NCBI RefSeq assembly: GCF_005925325.1
Contig: NZ_SRMP01000005.1
Span: 62,001-126,000, forward strand
Length of the DNA: 64,000 nucleotides
Reading direction: 5' to 3'
From: Pedobacter helvus
Lineage (GTDB): Bacteria; Bacteroidota; Bacteroidia; Sphingobacteriales; Sphingobacteriaceae
Below are positions 43,744 through 53,342 of this stretch, piece after piece (the stretch's first letter is position 1; each line of letters starts with the position of its first letter). The notes beneath the pieces are model-generated. The model was not told where the DNA came from and did no database searches. It saw nothing but the letters and a program-made list of their open reading frames with translations. A program made the position numbers and the translations under genes.

Positions 43744-46700
43744 ATGAAAAGAACGTTATCACTAGTATTGGCTTGCTTAAGTCTTACTAATGCTTTTTCA
43801 CAATCAAAACCCGACTGGGAAAATCCAGAGGTATTTGCGATTAACAAGGAGAAAACGCGATCAAGTTTGTTGCCTTATGCTTCCGAAGCATCAGCCATCA
43901 AGAATGAATATAAAAACTCCCCCTATTTTCAATCTTTAAACGGTAACTGGAAATTTCGTTGGGTTAGTAAAGTTGCTGATGTTCCAGCAGGGTTTTTTAA
44001 AGAAGATTTTAACGCTTCATCGTGGACAACGATGCCAGTGCCAGGAAACTGGGAGTTTAATGGATTCGGTATTCCAATGTATGTAAATACTGGCTTTGGT
44101 TTCCAATCAAATCCTCCGTTTATCAATAAGGAAGATTCTCCTACAGGTGCTTATCGCAAACAGTTTAATATTCCAGAAAACTGGGATGGAAGGAAAGTTT
44201 TTCTTCATTTTGAAGGCGGTACCAATTCAATGTACGTTTGGATCAATGGCAAAAAAGTAGGTTATACGGAGAATTCTAAAAGTCCAGCCGAGTTTGATAT
44301 TACCCCATATATCAAAAAAGGTGAAAATCTATTAGCTTGTGAAGTCCATAAGTTTAGTGATGGTAGCTATCTAGAAGATCAAGATATGTGGCGGTTGGGC
44401 GGTATCAACCGAAGTGTGTATTTGTACTCAACTAATCAAACCCGTATTCTCGATTTCTTTGCTCATCCAGACTTAGATGCGCAATATCAAAATGGCTTGT
44501 TCAGTACCTCGGTGAAAATCCAGAATTATGGTAATGCTATCGCTACTCAGACTGTTGAAGTAAGTATTTTAGATAAACTTGGGAAGAAAGTTTTTGTTCA
44601 ACAAAAGCAAGTTAAATTATCACCAAAAACTATCGATTCGTTAGCATTTGATGGTGTGGTAAAAGCTCCTTTAAAATGGACGGCTGAAACACCTAACCTT
44701 TATACGATGTTGGTTACTTTAAAGGATGAGCAAAAGAAAGTGGTGGAAGCTACTTCACATCGTATTGGTTTCCGTAAGGTAGAAATTAAAGATGGCCAGG
44801 TTTTAGTGAACGGTAAACGTGTATTGTTTAAAGGTGTCAATCTTCACGAATTCAACACTCAAACAGGGCAGGTGGTAGATTCCGTAGTAATGCTTCGTAA
44901 CATACAGCTTTTCAAGGAACTGAATATAAATGCGGTACGTACTTCTCACTATCCCCAACAACCGCTATGGTATCGCTTATGCGATGAATATGGTCTTTAT
45001 CTGGTAGATGAAGCCAATCTAGAATCTCATGGATTAGGCTATGGACCAAATAATGTTTCCAATTTTCCAGAGTGGAAAGCGGCTCATATGGACAGGATCG
45101 TTCGATTAATAGAAAGAGATAAAAACCACGCTTCTGTGATATTCTGGTCGCTAGGAAATGAGGCGAGTAATGGTAAAGCATTTTTTGACATGTACGATTG
45201 GGCGAAAGCTAGAGACAAGAGCAGGCCCGTGCAGTACGAGCAGGCTTATCAAAGAGATAGAAATACTGATGTGATTTGTCATATGTATCCTTCTTGGGAT
45301 AGCATGGTACGTGATGCAGCGAAAGATTTAGGGAAGCCTTACATTATGTGCGAATATGCGCATGCGATGGGAAATAGTATGGGAAATTTCCAAGACTATT
45401 GGGATTTGATGCGTACGAGTAAAAATATGCAGGGCGGATTTATTTGGGAGTGGTACAATCATGGTTTTAAAACCAAAGATGAACAAGGACGAGAATATTG
45501 GGCATATGGCGGTGATTTGAACGGCTTTAACAAGCCTAACGATGGCAACTTTTGTATGGATGGAATTGTTTCACCAGATCAGCAGTACTTACCACATACC
45601 CATATCGTGAAAAAGGTTTATCAAAATATCTTATTCGAAGCTAAAGATCTTAACAACGGCGTGATTACAGTAATCAACGATTTTAAATTTACGCCGATCA
45701 CGAGCCAAGAATACGACTTCAAATGGGTACTGTTAAAAAATGGCACAAAGTTTATCGAAGGGGTTTTTAATGTTGATTTAGCTGCAGATAGCAAAAAAGA
45801 TATAGCGCTAAAATTACCGAAAGTAAAAGTAGGACCTGGTACAGAATTCTTTTTACAGGTTTATGCTTACAGAAAAACGGCAACAAAGTTTCTTCCTGTA
45901 GGATTTGAAGTAGCCAAGGGAGAGTTTGCGTTTGCATCAAATAATTATTTTGCTGAAGCTGAAAGAGCAGCTGCTAATGCTAAAATCGAGAAGAAAGAAA
46001 CACAGCAAAAATTCAGTTTTACTGTTAATGGAATTACCTATGAATTTGGGAAAGATAACCGTGCTCTAACAGATATTAAAGGAACTTCTAAACAACTGAT
46101 TGCTAAAATGCCAAAATTGAACTTTTGGAGAGCACCTACAGATAACGATTTTGGTTCTCAAGCGCAATACAATTTGAGGCTTTGGGAAACTGCTTCAATT
46201 TCACAAAAGGTAAGCTTTAAAAGTATTGACGAAAAGGCGGATGCAGTTACTTTAAATTACGAATTTAAACCGCTAGGTGTAGATGCTAAGGTAGACGTTG
46301 CTTATACGATCAATAGCGATGGTTCGCTTACCGTGAATACACATTACAAAGCACTGAATGATAATTTGCCAGAAATGATGCGTTTGGGAATGAATATGGA
46401 ATTGCCTAAAGAGTATGAAAACTTCACTTGGTATGGTCGTGGACCTTGGGAAAACTATGTAGACCGTTACCAAGATGCATTTATGTCGATATGGGATGGT
46501 AAAGTTGGGGAACAAGCTTTTCCATATTACAGACCACAGGAAGCAGGTAATAAAACAGATGTGCGTTGGTTTACGCTGACCGACAGTGAAGGCAATGGCT
46601 TGCAAATTAAAGGGGCACAGCCTTTATCGGTAAGTGCTACAAATTACAGAACCGAAGATTGGGATCCAGGCACCACTAAAAAACAACAGCACCCATCAGA

Positions 46701-46875
46701 TATTATCCCTGCAGACAGAGTGATTTTGAATGTAGATTTATTCCAAAGGGGAGTTGCTGGATTGGATTCGTGGGGTGCTAAACCTTTGGATAAGTACCGT
46801 TTCCGTGCTAAAGAATATCAATATGCTTACACGATGAGTGTAATTCGTAAAGATCAAGAACAAAATACTAAATAG
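43744..46875 (+). CDS. GH2 family beta-galactosidase, exported
   Basis: This 1043-residue enzyme has a signal peptide (about 1-19, ending NAFSQ) and the full LacZ architecture: sugar-binding jelly roll (about 50-220), Ig-like domains, TIM barrel (about 330-630), and the C-terminal Bgal small-chain domain (about 755-1035). The acid/base Glu lies in SLGNEASNG (about residue 473) and the nucleophile in IMCEYAHAMGNS (about 537), both with the LacZ context. It should release terminal beta-galactose from oligosaccharides in the periplasm. A GH35 gene follows after 22 nt, so both are one transcript. An AACGTTTAT motif lies 25 nt upstream. Confidence 0.93.
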   Translation: MKRTLSLVLACLSLTNAFSQSKPDWENPEVFAINKEKTRSSLLPYASEASAIKNEYKNSPYFQSLNGNWKFRWVSKVADVPAGFFKEDFNASSWTTMPVPGNWEFNGFGIPMYVNTGFGFQSNPPFINKEDSPTGAYRKQFNIPENWDGRKVFLHFEGGTNSMYVWINGKKVGYTENSKSPAEFDITPYIKKGENLLACEVHKFSDGSYLEDQDMWRLGGINRSVYLYSTNQTRILDFFAHPDLDAQYQNGLFSTSVKIQNYGNAIATQTVEVSILDKLGKKVFVQQKQVKLSPKTIDSLAFDGVVKAPLKWTAETPNLYTMLVTLKDEQKKVVEATSHRIGFRKVEIKDGQVLVNGKRVLFKGVNLHEFNTQTGQVVDSVVMLRNIQLFKELNINAVRTSHYPQQPLWYRLCDEYGLYLVDEANLESHGLGYGPNNVSNFPEWKAAHMDRIVRLIERDKNHASVIFWSLGNEASNGKAFFDMYDWAKARDKSRPVQYEQAYQRDRNTDVICHMYPSWDSMVRDAAKDLGKPYIMCEYAHAMGNSMGNFQDYWDLMRTSKNMQGGFIWEWYNHGFKTKDEQGREYWAYGGDLNGFNKPNDGNFCMDGIVSPDQQYLPHTHIVKKVYQNILFEAKDLNNGVITVINDFKFTPITSQEYDFKWVLLKNGTKFIEGVFNVDLAADSKKDIALKLPKVKVGPGTEFFLQVYAYRKTATKFLPVGFEVAKGEFAFASNNYFAEAERAAANAKIEKKETQQKFSFTVNGITYEFGKDNRALTDIKGTSKQLIAKMPKLNFWRAPTDNDFGSQAQYNLRLWETASISQKVSFKSIDEKADAVTLNYEFKPLGVDAKVDVAYTINSDGSLTVNTHYKALNDNLPEMMRLGMNMELPKEYENFTWYGRGPWENYVDRYQDAFMSIWDGKVGEQAFPYYRPQEAGNKTDVRWFTLTDSEGNGLQIKGAQPLSVSATNYRTEDWDPGTTKKQQHPSDIIPADRVILNVDLFQRGVAGLDSWGAKPLDKYRFRAKEYQYAYTMSVIRKDQEQNTK

Positions 46876-46897
46876 CCAAACCTCAAAACCTCAAGAT

Positions 46898-49228
46898 ATG
46901 AGATTAAATAAAAGTATATTTTTAATACCAATAGCCTTGATTTTGCTTTTTGCTTGTTTCTCTGCAGATGCGCAAATTGGCAAGCAGCATACTTTTAAAA
47001 TCAGTGGTAACCAATTTCTCCTAGATGGAAAGAATTTCCAAATTATTAGTGGGGAGATGCATTATGCCCGCATTCCTAAACCTTATTGGCGCCATAGGTT
47101 AAAAATGGCCAAGGCAATGGGATTAAACGCGATTTGTACCTATATGTTCTGGAATGCACATGAGCCACGACCAGGTAAATACAACTTTAGCGATAATTTA
47201 GATATTGCTGAGTTTTGCAAGATTGCACAAGAAGAAGGTCTTTGGGTAATTATTAGGCCTGGTCCTTATACTTGTGCAGAGTGGGATTTGGGAGGTTTAC
47301 CAGCTTGGTTGTTAAAAACCAAAGGAGTAGTGCTAAGAAGTTCCGATCCTAAATATATGCCGCAAACACTTACATTCTTAAAGAGAGCGGTAAAAGAATT
47401 TCTTCCAAACCTAGTTACCAAAGGCGGTAACGTATTAATGGTACAGGTAGAGAATGAATATGGCGTTTATGCGGGCGATAAAAAATACGTGGCAGCGATT
47501 AGAGATGCACTTCTGGAAGCTAAGGTAGATGTTCCGCTTTTCCATTGTGATTGGGCTGGAAAGAACTACTATGATAATGCTCACGTAGAAGGTGTAATGC
47601 CATCCATTAATTTTGGTGGCGAAGCCGAAAAGAACTTTGCCATTTTTGAGAAGTACGCTCCGAATGTGCCAAAATTCAATTCGGAGTTCTGGACTGGATG
47701 GTTCGACTATTGGGGTGGCAAACACGAAGTTCACTCTGTGGAAGAAAAGTTGGCTGATTTTAAATGGATGGTGAATAACGGTATTTCTGTGAACTTATAC
47801 ATGTTCCACGGTGGTACCACCAATGGTTTCTTCCCTGGAGCTAACGGAAGTAATACTTATTACACGCCTTACACCACCAGTTATGATTACGATGCACCTT
47901 TAAGTGAAGATGGCGTGCCGAATGAAAAGTTCTTTGCTTTTCAAAAGGTGATTAAAGATAAGTTTCCGGAACTTAAATTACCACCGCTTCCAGAGCCTTT
48001 GCCTAAAATAACTATTCCAGAGTTTAACCTAAAGCCAGTAGCTTCTTTAGCGGCTAATTTGCCTAAAACTCAAACTTTCGATAAGCCTCAAACGATGGAG
48101 AGCTTAGACCAGAATTCTGGATATATTCTTTACAGTCATCAAATAGAAGGGCGTTTGCAAGGGAATTTGACCATCAAAAGGGTAATGGATAGAGCTACGG
48201 TTTACATCGATAAAAAGAAAGTAGGCGTGCTTGATAGAAGGTTAAATCAGTTTTCTATTCCTATTAATGTGAAAGAAGCTGGCAAACATACTTTAGAGAT
48301 TTTAGTAGAGCATCAAGCTCGTGTTAACTTTGGTAATGCTATAGATAATGAGCGAAAAGGAATTACCGAAGGTGTTTGGTTAAATGGTAAGGAACTTTTG
48401 GGCTGGGCTCATTATGCTTTACCGTTGGATAATATCGATGGTTTTAAATCATCTCCTCGTCAGGCTGGATATCCTCATTTGTATCAAGCTACTTTCAATT
48501 TAGATAAGGTAGGAGATACTTATTTAGATACCAGAAAAGTGGGCAAAGGGTTGTTATGGATCAACGGTAGACATATTGGTCGTTATTGGTTCATAGGGCC
48601 ACAGCAAACACTTTTTGTACCTGGCTGCTGGTTAAAACAAGGACAAAATGAAGTGAAGGTTTTGGAGATGGAAGATTTGCAAGAACTTAAATTAAAAGGA
48701 ATTGAAAATCACATTTGGGATACTAAGATAGATTCTACTTTACTGCACAGTAAACCTGGAAATAAACTGCAGTTATCAGCTAAAGATAAAGTGCATTCGG
48801 GTGTTTTAAACAATGTAGAGGGATGGCAAGAAGTTAATTTAGGTAAAACGTACAAAGGTCGTTATATCTGTTTAGAGAGCACCTCTGCTTATGGTGACGT
48901 ACCTTATACTACTATTGCAGAGCTTAGGATTAAAAATAGTGAGGGTAAAGAAATCCCTAGAGAAGAGTACTCTATCTTTTTTGCGGATAGTGAAGAGCTA
49001 GGAGAAGGAAATGGTTTAGCAACACTGATGGTTGACAATCAGCCTACCACATTTTGGCAAACGGCTTGGAGTGGAAATGTGAAAGCACAACCTCATCAAG
49101 TAATTATCGATTTAGGTAAAGAGCAGGTCATCTCAGGATTTAAGTACTTACCGAGAATGAGAGAAAGCAAGGGTAGGGTGAAAGATTTTAATTTCTACAT
49201 CTCTAAGCAACCATTTGTCATCAAGTAA
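46898..49228 (+). CDS. GH35 family beta-galactosidase with C-terminal F5/8-type domain
   Basis: This 776-residue enzyme has a signal peptide (about 1-26, ending SADAQ). A GH35 TIM barrel (about 30-350) follows, with the acid/base Glu in VQVENEYGVY (about 186) and the nucleophile in KFNSEFWTGWFDYWG (about 262). Beta-sandwich domains come next, and then a discoidin/F5-8-type module over about the last 140 residues (NVEGWQEVNLGKTYKGRYICL, VIIDLGKEQVISGFKYLPR). GH35 enzymes take terminal beta-galactose from galactans and glycoproteins; the last module may bind sugars. It is co-transcribed with the GH2 gene. Terminator follows. Confidence 0.92.
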   Translation: MRLNKSIFLIPIALILLFACFSADAQIGKQHTFKISGNQFLLDGKNFQIISGEMHYARIPKPYWRHRLKMAKAMGLNAICTYMFWNAHEPRPGKYNFSDNLDIAEFCKIAQEEGLWVIIRPGPYTCAEWDLGGLPAWLLKTKGVVLRSSDPKYMPQTLTFLKRAVKEFLPNLVTKGGNVLMVQVENEYGVYAGDKKYVAAIRDALLEAKVDVPLFHCDWAGKNYYDNAHVEGVMPSINFGGEAEKNFAIFEKYAPNVPKFNSEFWTGWFDYWGGKHEVHSVEEKLADFKWMVNNGISVNLYMFHGGTTNGFFPGANGSNTYYTPYTTSYDYDAPLSEDGVPNEKFFAFQKVIKDKFPELKLPPLPEPLPKITIPEFNLKPVASLAANLPKTQTFDKPQTMESLDQNSGYILYSHQIEGRLQGNLTIKRVMDRATVYIDKKKVGVLDRRLNQFSIPINVKEAGKHTLEILVEHQARVNFGNAIDNERKGITEGVWLNGKELLGWAHYALPLDNIDGFKSSPRQAGYPHLYQATFNLDKVGDTYLDTRKVGKGLLWINGRHIGRYWFIGPQQTLFVPGCWLKQGQNEVKVLEMEDLQELKLKGIENHIWDTKIDSTLLHSKPGNKLQLSAKDKVHSGVLNNVEGWQEVNLGKTYKGRYICLESTSAYGDVPYTTIAELRIKNSEGKEIPREEYSIFFADSEELGEGNGLATLMVDNQPTTFWQTAWSGNVKAQPHQVIIDLGKEQVISGFKYLPRMRESKGRVKDFNFYISKQPFVIK

Positions 49229-49256
49229 TTAGGTTAGCGAGTAATACTCTTATAAA

Positions 49257-49295
49257 GAAAAACGTCAAGTGCTTTAAGTACTTGACGTTTTTTTA
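49257..49295. terminator. Terminator of the GH2-GH35 operon (twin 1)
   Basis: AACGTCAAGT (49261-49270) pairs with ACTTGACGTT (49280-49289), followed by T on the plus strand and A before it. It is a near copy, in the same orientation, of the hairpin at 49511-49546. Confidence 0.85.
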
Positions 49296-49365
49296 TGGCA
49301 ATTATTTAAGATTAGAAATTTGATTTGAGCTTGAATAATAAATAACTCATGGAAGCTTTTTAATA

Positions 49366-49434
49366 CTGATGCTGAAATAAATTCAGCATGACGAATCGTT
49401 GATTTCGCGTCACCCTGAATTCATTTCAGGGTCT
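49366..49434. repeat. Composite palindromic repeat, copy 2
   Basis: The left arm holds GCTGAAATAAATTCAGC (itself palindromic) followed by ATGACG. The right arm is CGTCACCCTGAATTCATTTC with an inner ACCCTGAA/TTCAGGGT pair. The arms are complementary to each other with few mismatches. The copy at 33161-33230 has the same plan and most of the same bases. Confidence 0.7.
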
Positions 49435-49510
49435 GCCGAGCAAATATGAAGTATTGGCTTTAAGCCATCAATGATAAGAATTGACTTTTGTTTGGTATAT
49501 TTTACAAAGA

Positions 49511-49546
49511 AAAACCTCAAGTACTTTAAGTACTTGAGGTTTTTTG
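49511..49546. terminator. Terminator of the ara-DUF2264 operon (twin 2)
   Basis: CCTCAAGTACTT (49515-49526) and AAGTACTTGAGG (49528-49539) are perfect complements flanked by A and T runs. It lies 21 nt past the stop of the leftward DUF2264 gene and works in both directions. Confidence 0.85.
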
Positions 49547-49566
49547 GCAATTGATTTACGATTAAG

Positions 49567-51582
49567 CTAATTAAAATTAACCGTTTTAGTGCTTCCATCT
49601 TGCAAAACAACCTCAACACTGTTTTTATCATCTGTTATTTTTACACTCTTCACAGGGTTAAGCTCCTTGCTGGTAAAATCTTCTTTTCCTTTCTTCCATA
49701 ATTGAAGGGTAATCAAGATTTTTTCATCCGAAGTGTTCACTTTTGCATTAATTAGACTACTTTTTTTACTGACTGGGTGTAGGTTTTCAGTAGCTGTAAA
49801 ATCTAGCTTGTCCCAACCTCCAAGTGAAATCATCGCTAAGCTGTAAGCTCCATTATTGATGGTGTAGGTATCTCCATTTTTGGTCTTTTTAATCTGCTTT
49901 TTTATTTCCTCATCTAAAACGGGTAGTGAATAATGCCCTAAGGTAAAATCAGTTTTTACTGGAGATATTACTTTATCCACTCGTAATATGCCATTGGCCA
50001 GGGGGATGTCGGCTAATTTTAATTTGATATTACGATTGGTTTCAAGTTCAGCGTCTCTTCTGTAAATGCCGTTGTCAAAGCCTACAAAGGTATATAAACG
50101 CAATACTTCCCATTCTTTTTTACCGTTTAACACGCCATAGTTCATGGAAATTTCTCCATTTTTGCCATCGGCCATCCAAGGGAAATTGGTGTTGTAGGCA
50201 AGCTTGTTGTAATTTTCTGTACTACGGAATTTTTGCCAGTCTGCAGCCACAGTTTCATGGCACCAAGAGCGCACTTCCGACGATCCACTGTTAGGGTAAT
50301 CGGTGATCAATAGGTTTGAGCCAGGCTGGAATTTGTTGTAAACATGTCCTTTCTTAAGTTCTTTTTCCCAAGCACCATTGTTTTCTTTGGCAGTCCAAAA
50401 TACATTGTCGGCAGGTAGTTGTAGTGCCAGAAATGCTTTCCCCAGCCAATAAACACTACCTCTGCAACTATATACTTGAACAGCTGGTTCAAATGCGCCA
50501 TAGAAACCCAGGGTCGGTACTCGTTCTTCCATAAACTCTGGGTTTTCTAGGAATTGTAGCATACTGCTAGAAGCAATTCGTCGCATCCAGCCGTAATTTA
50601 CCTTTGCAGGGTCATTAAGGTAGCCAGTTAAGGCCAAGGGTGCTACTGCACCAAAACGATAAGCGATGCTGCGTCCCCACATATTCATCTGACCTTGTTC
50701 GTTAAACATGTAAGGATAATTTCCTGTCAGATCAGATAGGTTGTCCATGAATTTTTTGGCATAAGCCGGATAATGTTTATTTCCGTAAAGCTGCGCCCAA
50801 AGTGGCCCGTACATTTGGAATGCCCACATGCTATAGTAATCGTATGCGGGAGAGTCGTTGTACCATCCGTAGCCTCTGTAAGCTTCGTTAATCTTGTCTA
50901 AATAACCAAGCATCAGCTTTTCGTTTACCTGATAGCCTTTTTCTTTGAAGAAACTTAAGATGAATACGTTGAAAAATCTCCAATTCGAGCCAATGGTTGG
51001 TCCATCGCCATAGCTAAGCATGGTTGCAGCCAAAGCATTTTTCTGTTCTTGTGTCAAGGGATCCCAAAGTATGTCTGGAGCAACTGATAAGGAGATCGCT
51101 AGCGCCCCAAATTCTACTAAAATTTGACTTGGCCCGCCGTTGCCGCGATGCTTAATATAGCTTGGACTATTTGGGTTGATCAGGTTTAATAGATTATGCC
51201 TGTAGTAATCGGCTACTTTGATATTGTTGAGTACTAAATTAGGTTTTTCTCTTAAAAGAGGCGCAGCGACAAATAAAGTACGACAAAATCCTTCTAGTTT
51301 TTCGGTCGGTACCTGCTCGGCTTTATTAGGATAGGTTTTGTCATGCTGTTTCGGAAACTTCATGGCATCATCCATGGTATGGATATAACTAAAAGCGCCA
51401 TCTAATAAATATTCCGCTGCATCAACCCAATGTTGACGTGTAATTCCCGTTAATGGACTAACCTGATAGTTAGGGTTTTTAATTTTAAATATACTGTCCC
51501 TTTTTTTTGATGCCCTAAGAATAGGGGATAAGGAAATTAGCAGCAACAATAGGCAAAGTGCTTTTAAGTTCGTTTTTTTCAT
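49567..51582 (-). CDS. DUF2264 protein, exported, probable glycoside hydrolase
   Basis: This 671-residue protein has a signal peptide (about 1-24) and a DUF2264 alpha/alpha-barrel over about 35-400, with repeated aromatic helices such as SNWRFFNVFILSFF, RGYGWYNDSPAYDYYSMWAF and MNMWGRSIAYRFGA. A beta-rich part follows. As far as I recall, this family includes GH154 exo-beta-glucuronidases that trim arabinogalactan; if so, it would remove glucuronic acid caps. The gene is last in the leftward araB-araD-araA-symporter unit (53-nt gap), which ties its job to arabinose-containing glycans. The family call is firm; the activity is inference. Confidence 0.8.
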   Translation of the reverse strand: MKKTNLKALCLLLLLISLSPILRASKKRDSIFKIKNPNYQVSPLTGITRQHWVDAAEYLLDGAFSYIHTMDDAMKFPKQHDKTYPNKAEQVPTEKLEGFCRTLFVAAPLLREKPNLVLNNIKVADYYRHNLLNLINPNSPSYIKHRGNGGPSQILVEFGALAISLSVAPDILWDPLTQEQKNALAATMLSYGDGPTIGSNWRFFNVFILSFFKEKGYQVNEKLMLGYLDKINEAYRGYGWYNDSPAYDYYSMWAFQMYGPLWAQLYGNKHYPAYAKKFMDNLSDLTGNYPYMFNEQGQMNMWGRSIAYRFGAVAPLALTGYLNDPAKVNYGWMRRIASSSMLQFLENPEFMEERVPTLGFYGAFEPAVQVYSCRGSVYWLGKAFLALQLPADNVFWTAKENNGAWEKELKKGHVYNKFQPGSNLLITDYPNSGSSEVRSWCHETVAADWQKFRSTENYNKLAYNTNFPWMADGKNGEISMNYGVLNGKKEWEVLRLYTFVGFDNGIYRRDAELETNRNIKLKLADIPLANGILRVDKVISPVKTDFTLGHYSLPVLDEEIKKQIKKTKNGDTYTINNGAYSLAMISLGGWDKLDFTATENLHPVSKKSSLINAKVNTSDEKILITLQLWKKGKEDFTSKELNPVKSVKITDDKNSVEVVLQDGSTKTVNFN

Positions 51583-51635
51583 TTTTTCGATTTACTTCAG
51601 CATTAAGTTCTAACTATCAGGTTTTTTAAGTTAAG

Positions 51636-53336
51636 CTACCAAAACTTAACGTATAGCATTGTAATTAATAAAAGTGTGATCACGATTAGGCTCATGGTTA
51701 CTTTATCCACCTTAAACATGGATCTTTCTAGAACAAATGCCTTAGGATTTACTTTCGGTCCAAATAAACTGATTACAATCATGGTGATCATGGTGAAACC
51801 GAAAGAAAGTCCCATGCAAATTAAGAAGGGAATTTCGTAACCACCTTTTCCATTAGGAAATGCGGTGTACAGTAAAGTTTCGTTACCAAACCAAGCTGGC
51901 GCATAGTTATTGAATACCACAGATAAAACAAATCCGATAATGATACCTGCAATGGCCGCCGAGCCCGTGGTTCTCTTCCAGAACATCCCTAAAATAAACA
52001 TGGCAAAAACACCCGGACTGATAAAACCAGTATATTTTTGAATGAAGGTAAAGCCTCCTTCGCCACCAATACCCAATAAATCTTCCCAAGTTAATAGTAT
52101 GGAGAACACGATAGCTGCTAGAATAGCCAATTTGCCTATTGAAACTAGTTTTTTCTCACTGGCCGATTTGTCGATGTATTTCTTGTAGATGTCCAAGGTA
52201 AATATGGTGGAAATACTATTTGCTTTTCCTGCTAAAGAGGCTACAATAGCTGCGGTTAACGCTGCAAGTGAAAGTCCTTTCAAACCAGTTGGAAGAAAAC
52301 CTAATACTGCTGAGTAAGCATTATCTGCATTGAAGTTTCCTCCCGGAGCCATTTCTTGCTGTAAAGCACCATTTTTATGTAGTACATAGGCTGCGATACC
52401 CGGCAGCATTACGATAACTGGCATTCCTAATTTTAAGATACCTGCGAATAAGATCCCTTTACGAGCGGTTTTCAGATTGGCACCTAGGGCTCTCTGAGTG
52501 ATGTATTGGTTACAGCCCCAATAGTTAAGGTTTACGATCCATTGTCCTGCAAAATACATGGCGATACCTGGCAACATTAAATATTTGTTGATATCAGATT
52601 GTGATGCATTTGGTCCGGGTTTGTCCAGGATCATTTTGAAGTGGTCTGGAGCATCCTGCATCATCATTTTAAAGCCCGCTAAAACATCCTTGCCCAATCC
52701 AAATTGCTCACTTACCATGGTTAAAGCGATGTAGGTTGTTCCTAGCCCACCAATAATCAGTACCAAAACTTGGATCACATCGGTAAAGCCAATCACTTTC
52801 ATTCCTCCCAAAGTGATCAAGAGTGCAAACACAGCAAGTGCAATCATGATGATGTGAAAATTACCACCCCCCGCTAGATTACTAATGGCTAACGCTCCTA
52901 AGTACAAGATGGAAGTTAGGTTGACAAAAACGTACAGGAATAACCAGAATATGGCCATAATTAAGCTCACTGTTTCATTGTAACGGGTTTGCAAAAATTG
53001 TGGCATGGTAAAGATTTTATTCTTCAGGTATACTGGAATAAACCATACGGCTACAATAATAAGTGCAATGGCAGCTACCCATTCATAGGCTGCCACTGCA
53101 ATACCCACTACAAAGCCATTACCGCTCATGCCGATAAACTGCTCAGCAGAGATGTTTGAGGCGATGAGTGAGGCACCTATTGCCCACCATGTCAAAGATC
53201 CTTCGGCAAGAAAGAAATCATGACTTCCAGAAGCGTCTTTATTTTTTTTGCGGCTATAGATCCAATAACCGTAGCCCGATACCAAAACAAAATAGATAAC
53301 AAATACGATGATATCTATGGTCGAAAAGCTTCCCAT
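51636..53336 (-). CDS. Sodium/solute symporter (SGLT-like), probable L-arabinose uptake
   Basis: This 566-residue inner-membrane protein has ~14 spans of the SSS family. It opens with IDIIVFVIYFVLVSGYGYW, followed by LTWWAIGASLIASNISAEQFIGMSG, the first core helix of sugar/Na+ symporters of the SglT type. GLSLAALTAAIVASLAGKANSISTIFTLDIYK contains the conserved Na2-site helix. The gene starts 6 nt after the araA stop and lies within the ara operon, so L-arabinose or galactose is the likely sugar. Specificity cannot be read from sequence. Confidence 0.9.
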   Translation of the reverse strand: MGSFSTIDIIVFVIYFVLVSGYGYWIYSRKKNKDASGSHDFFLAEGSLTWWAIGASLIASNISAEQFIGMSGNGFVVGIAVAAYEWVAAIALIIVAVWFIPVYLKNKIFTMPQFLQTRYNETVSLIMAIFWLFLYVFVNLTSILYLGALAISNLAGGGNFHIIMIALAVFALLITLGGMKVIGFTDVIQVLVLIIGGLGTTYIALTMVSEQFGLGKDVLAGFKMMMQDAPDHFKMILDKPGPNASQSDINKYLMLPGIAMYFAGQWIVNLNYWGCNQYITQRALGANLKTARKGILFAGILKLGMPVIVMLPGIAAYVLHKNGALQQEMAPGGNFNADNAYSAVLGFLPTGLKGLSLAALTAAIVASLAGKANSISTIFTLDIYKKYIDKSASEKKLVSIGKLAILAAIVFSILLTWEDLLGIGGEGGFTFIQKYTGFISPGVFAMFILGMFWKRTTGSAAIAGIIIGFVLSVVFNNYAPAWFGNETLLYTAFPNGKGGYEIPFLICMGLSFGFTMITMIVISLFGPKVNPKAFVLERSMFKVDKVTMSLIVITLLLITMLYVKFW

Positions 53337-53342
53337 GGCAGT

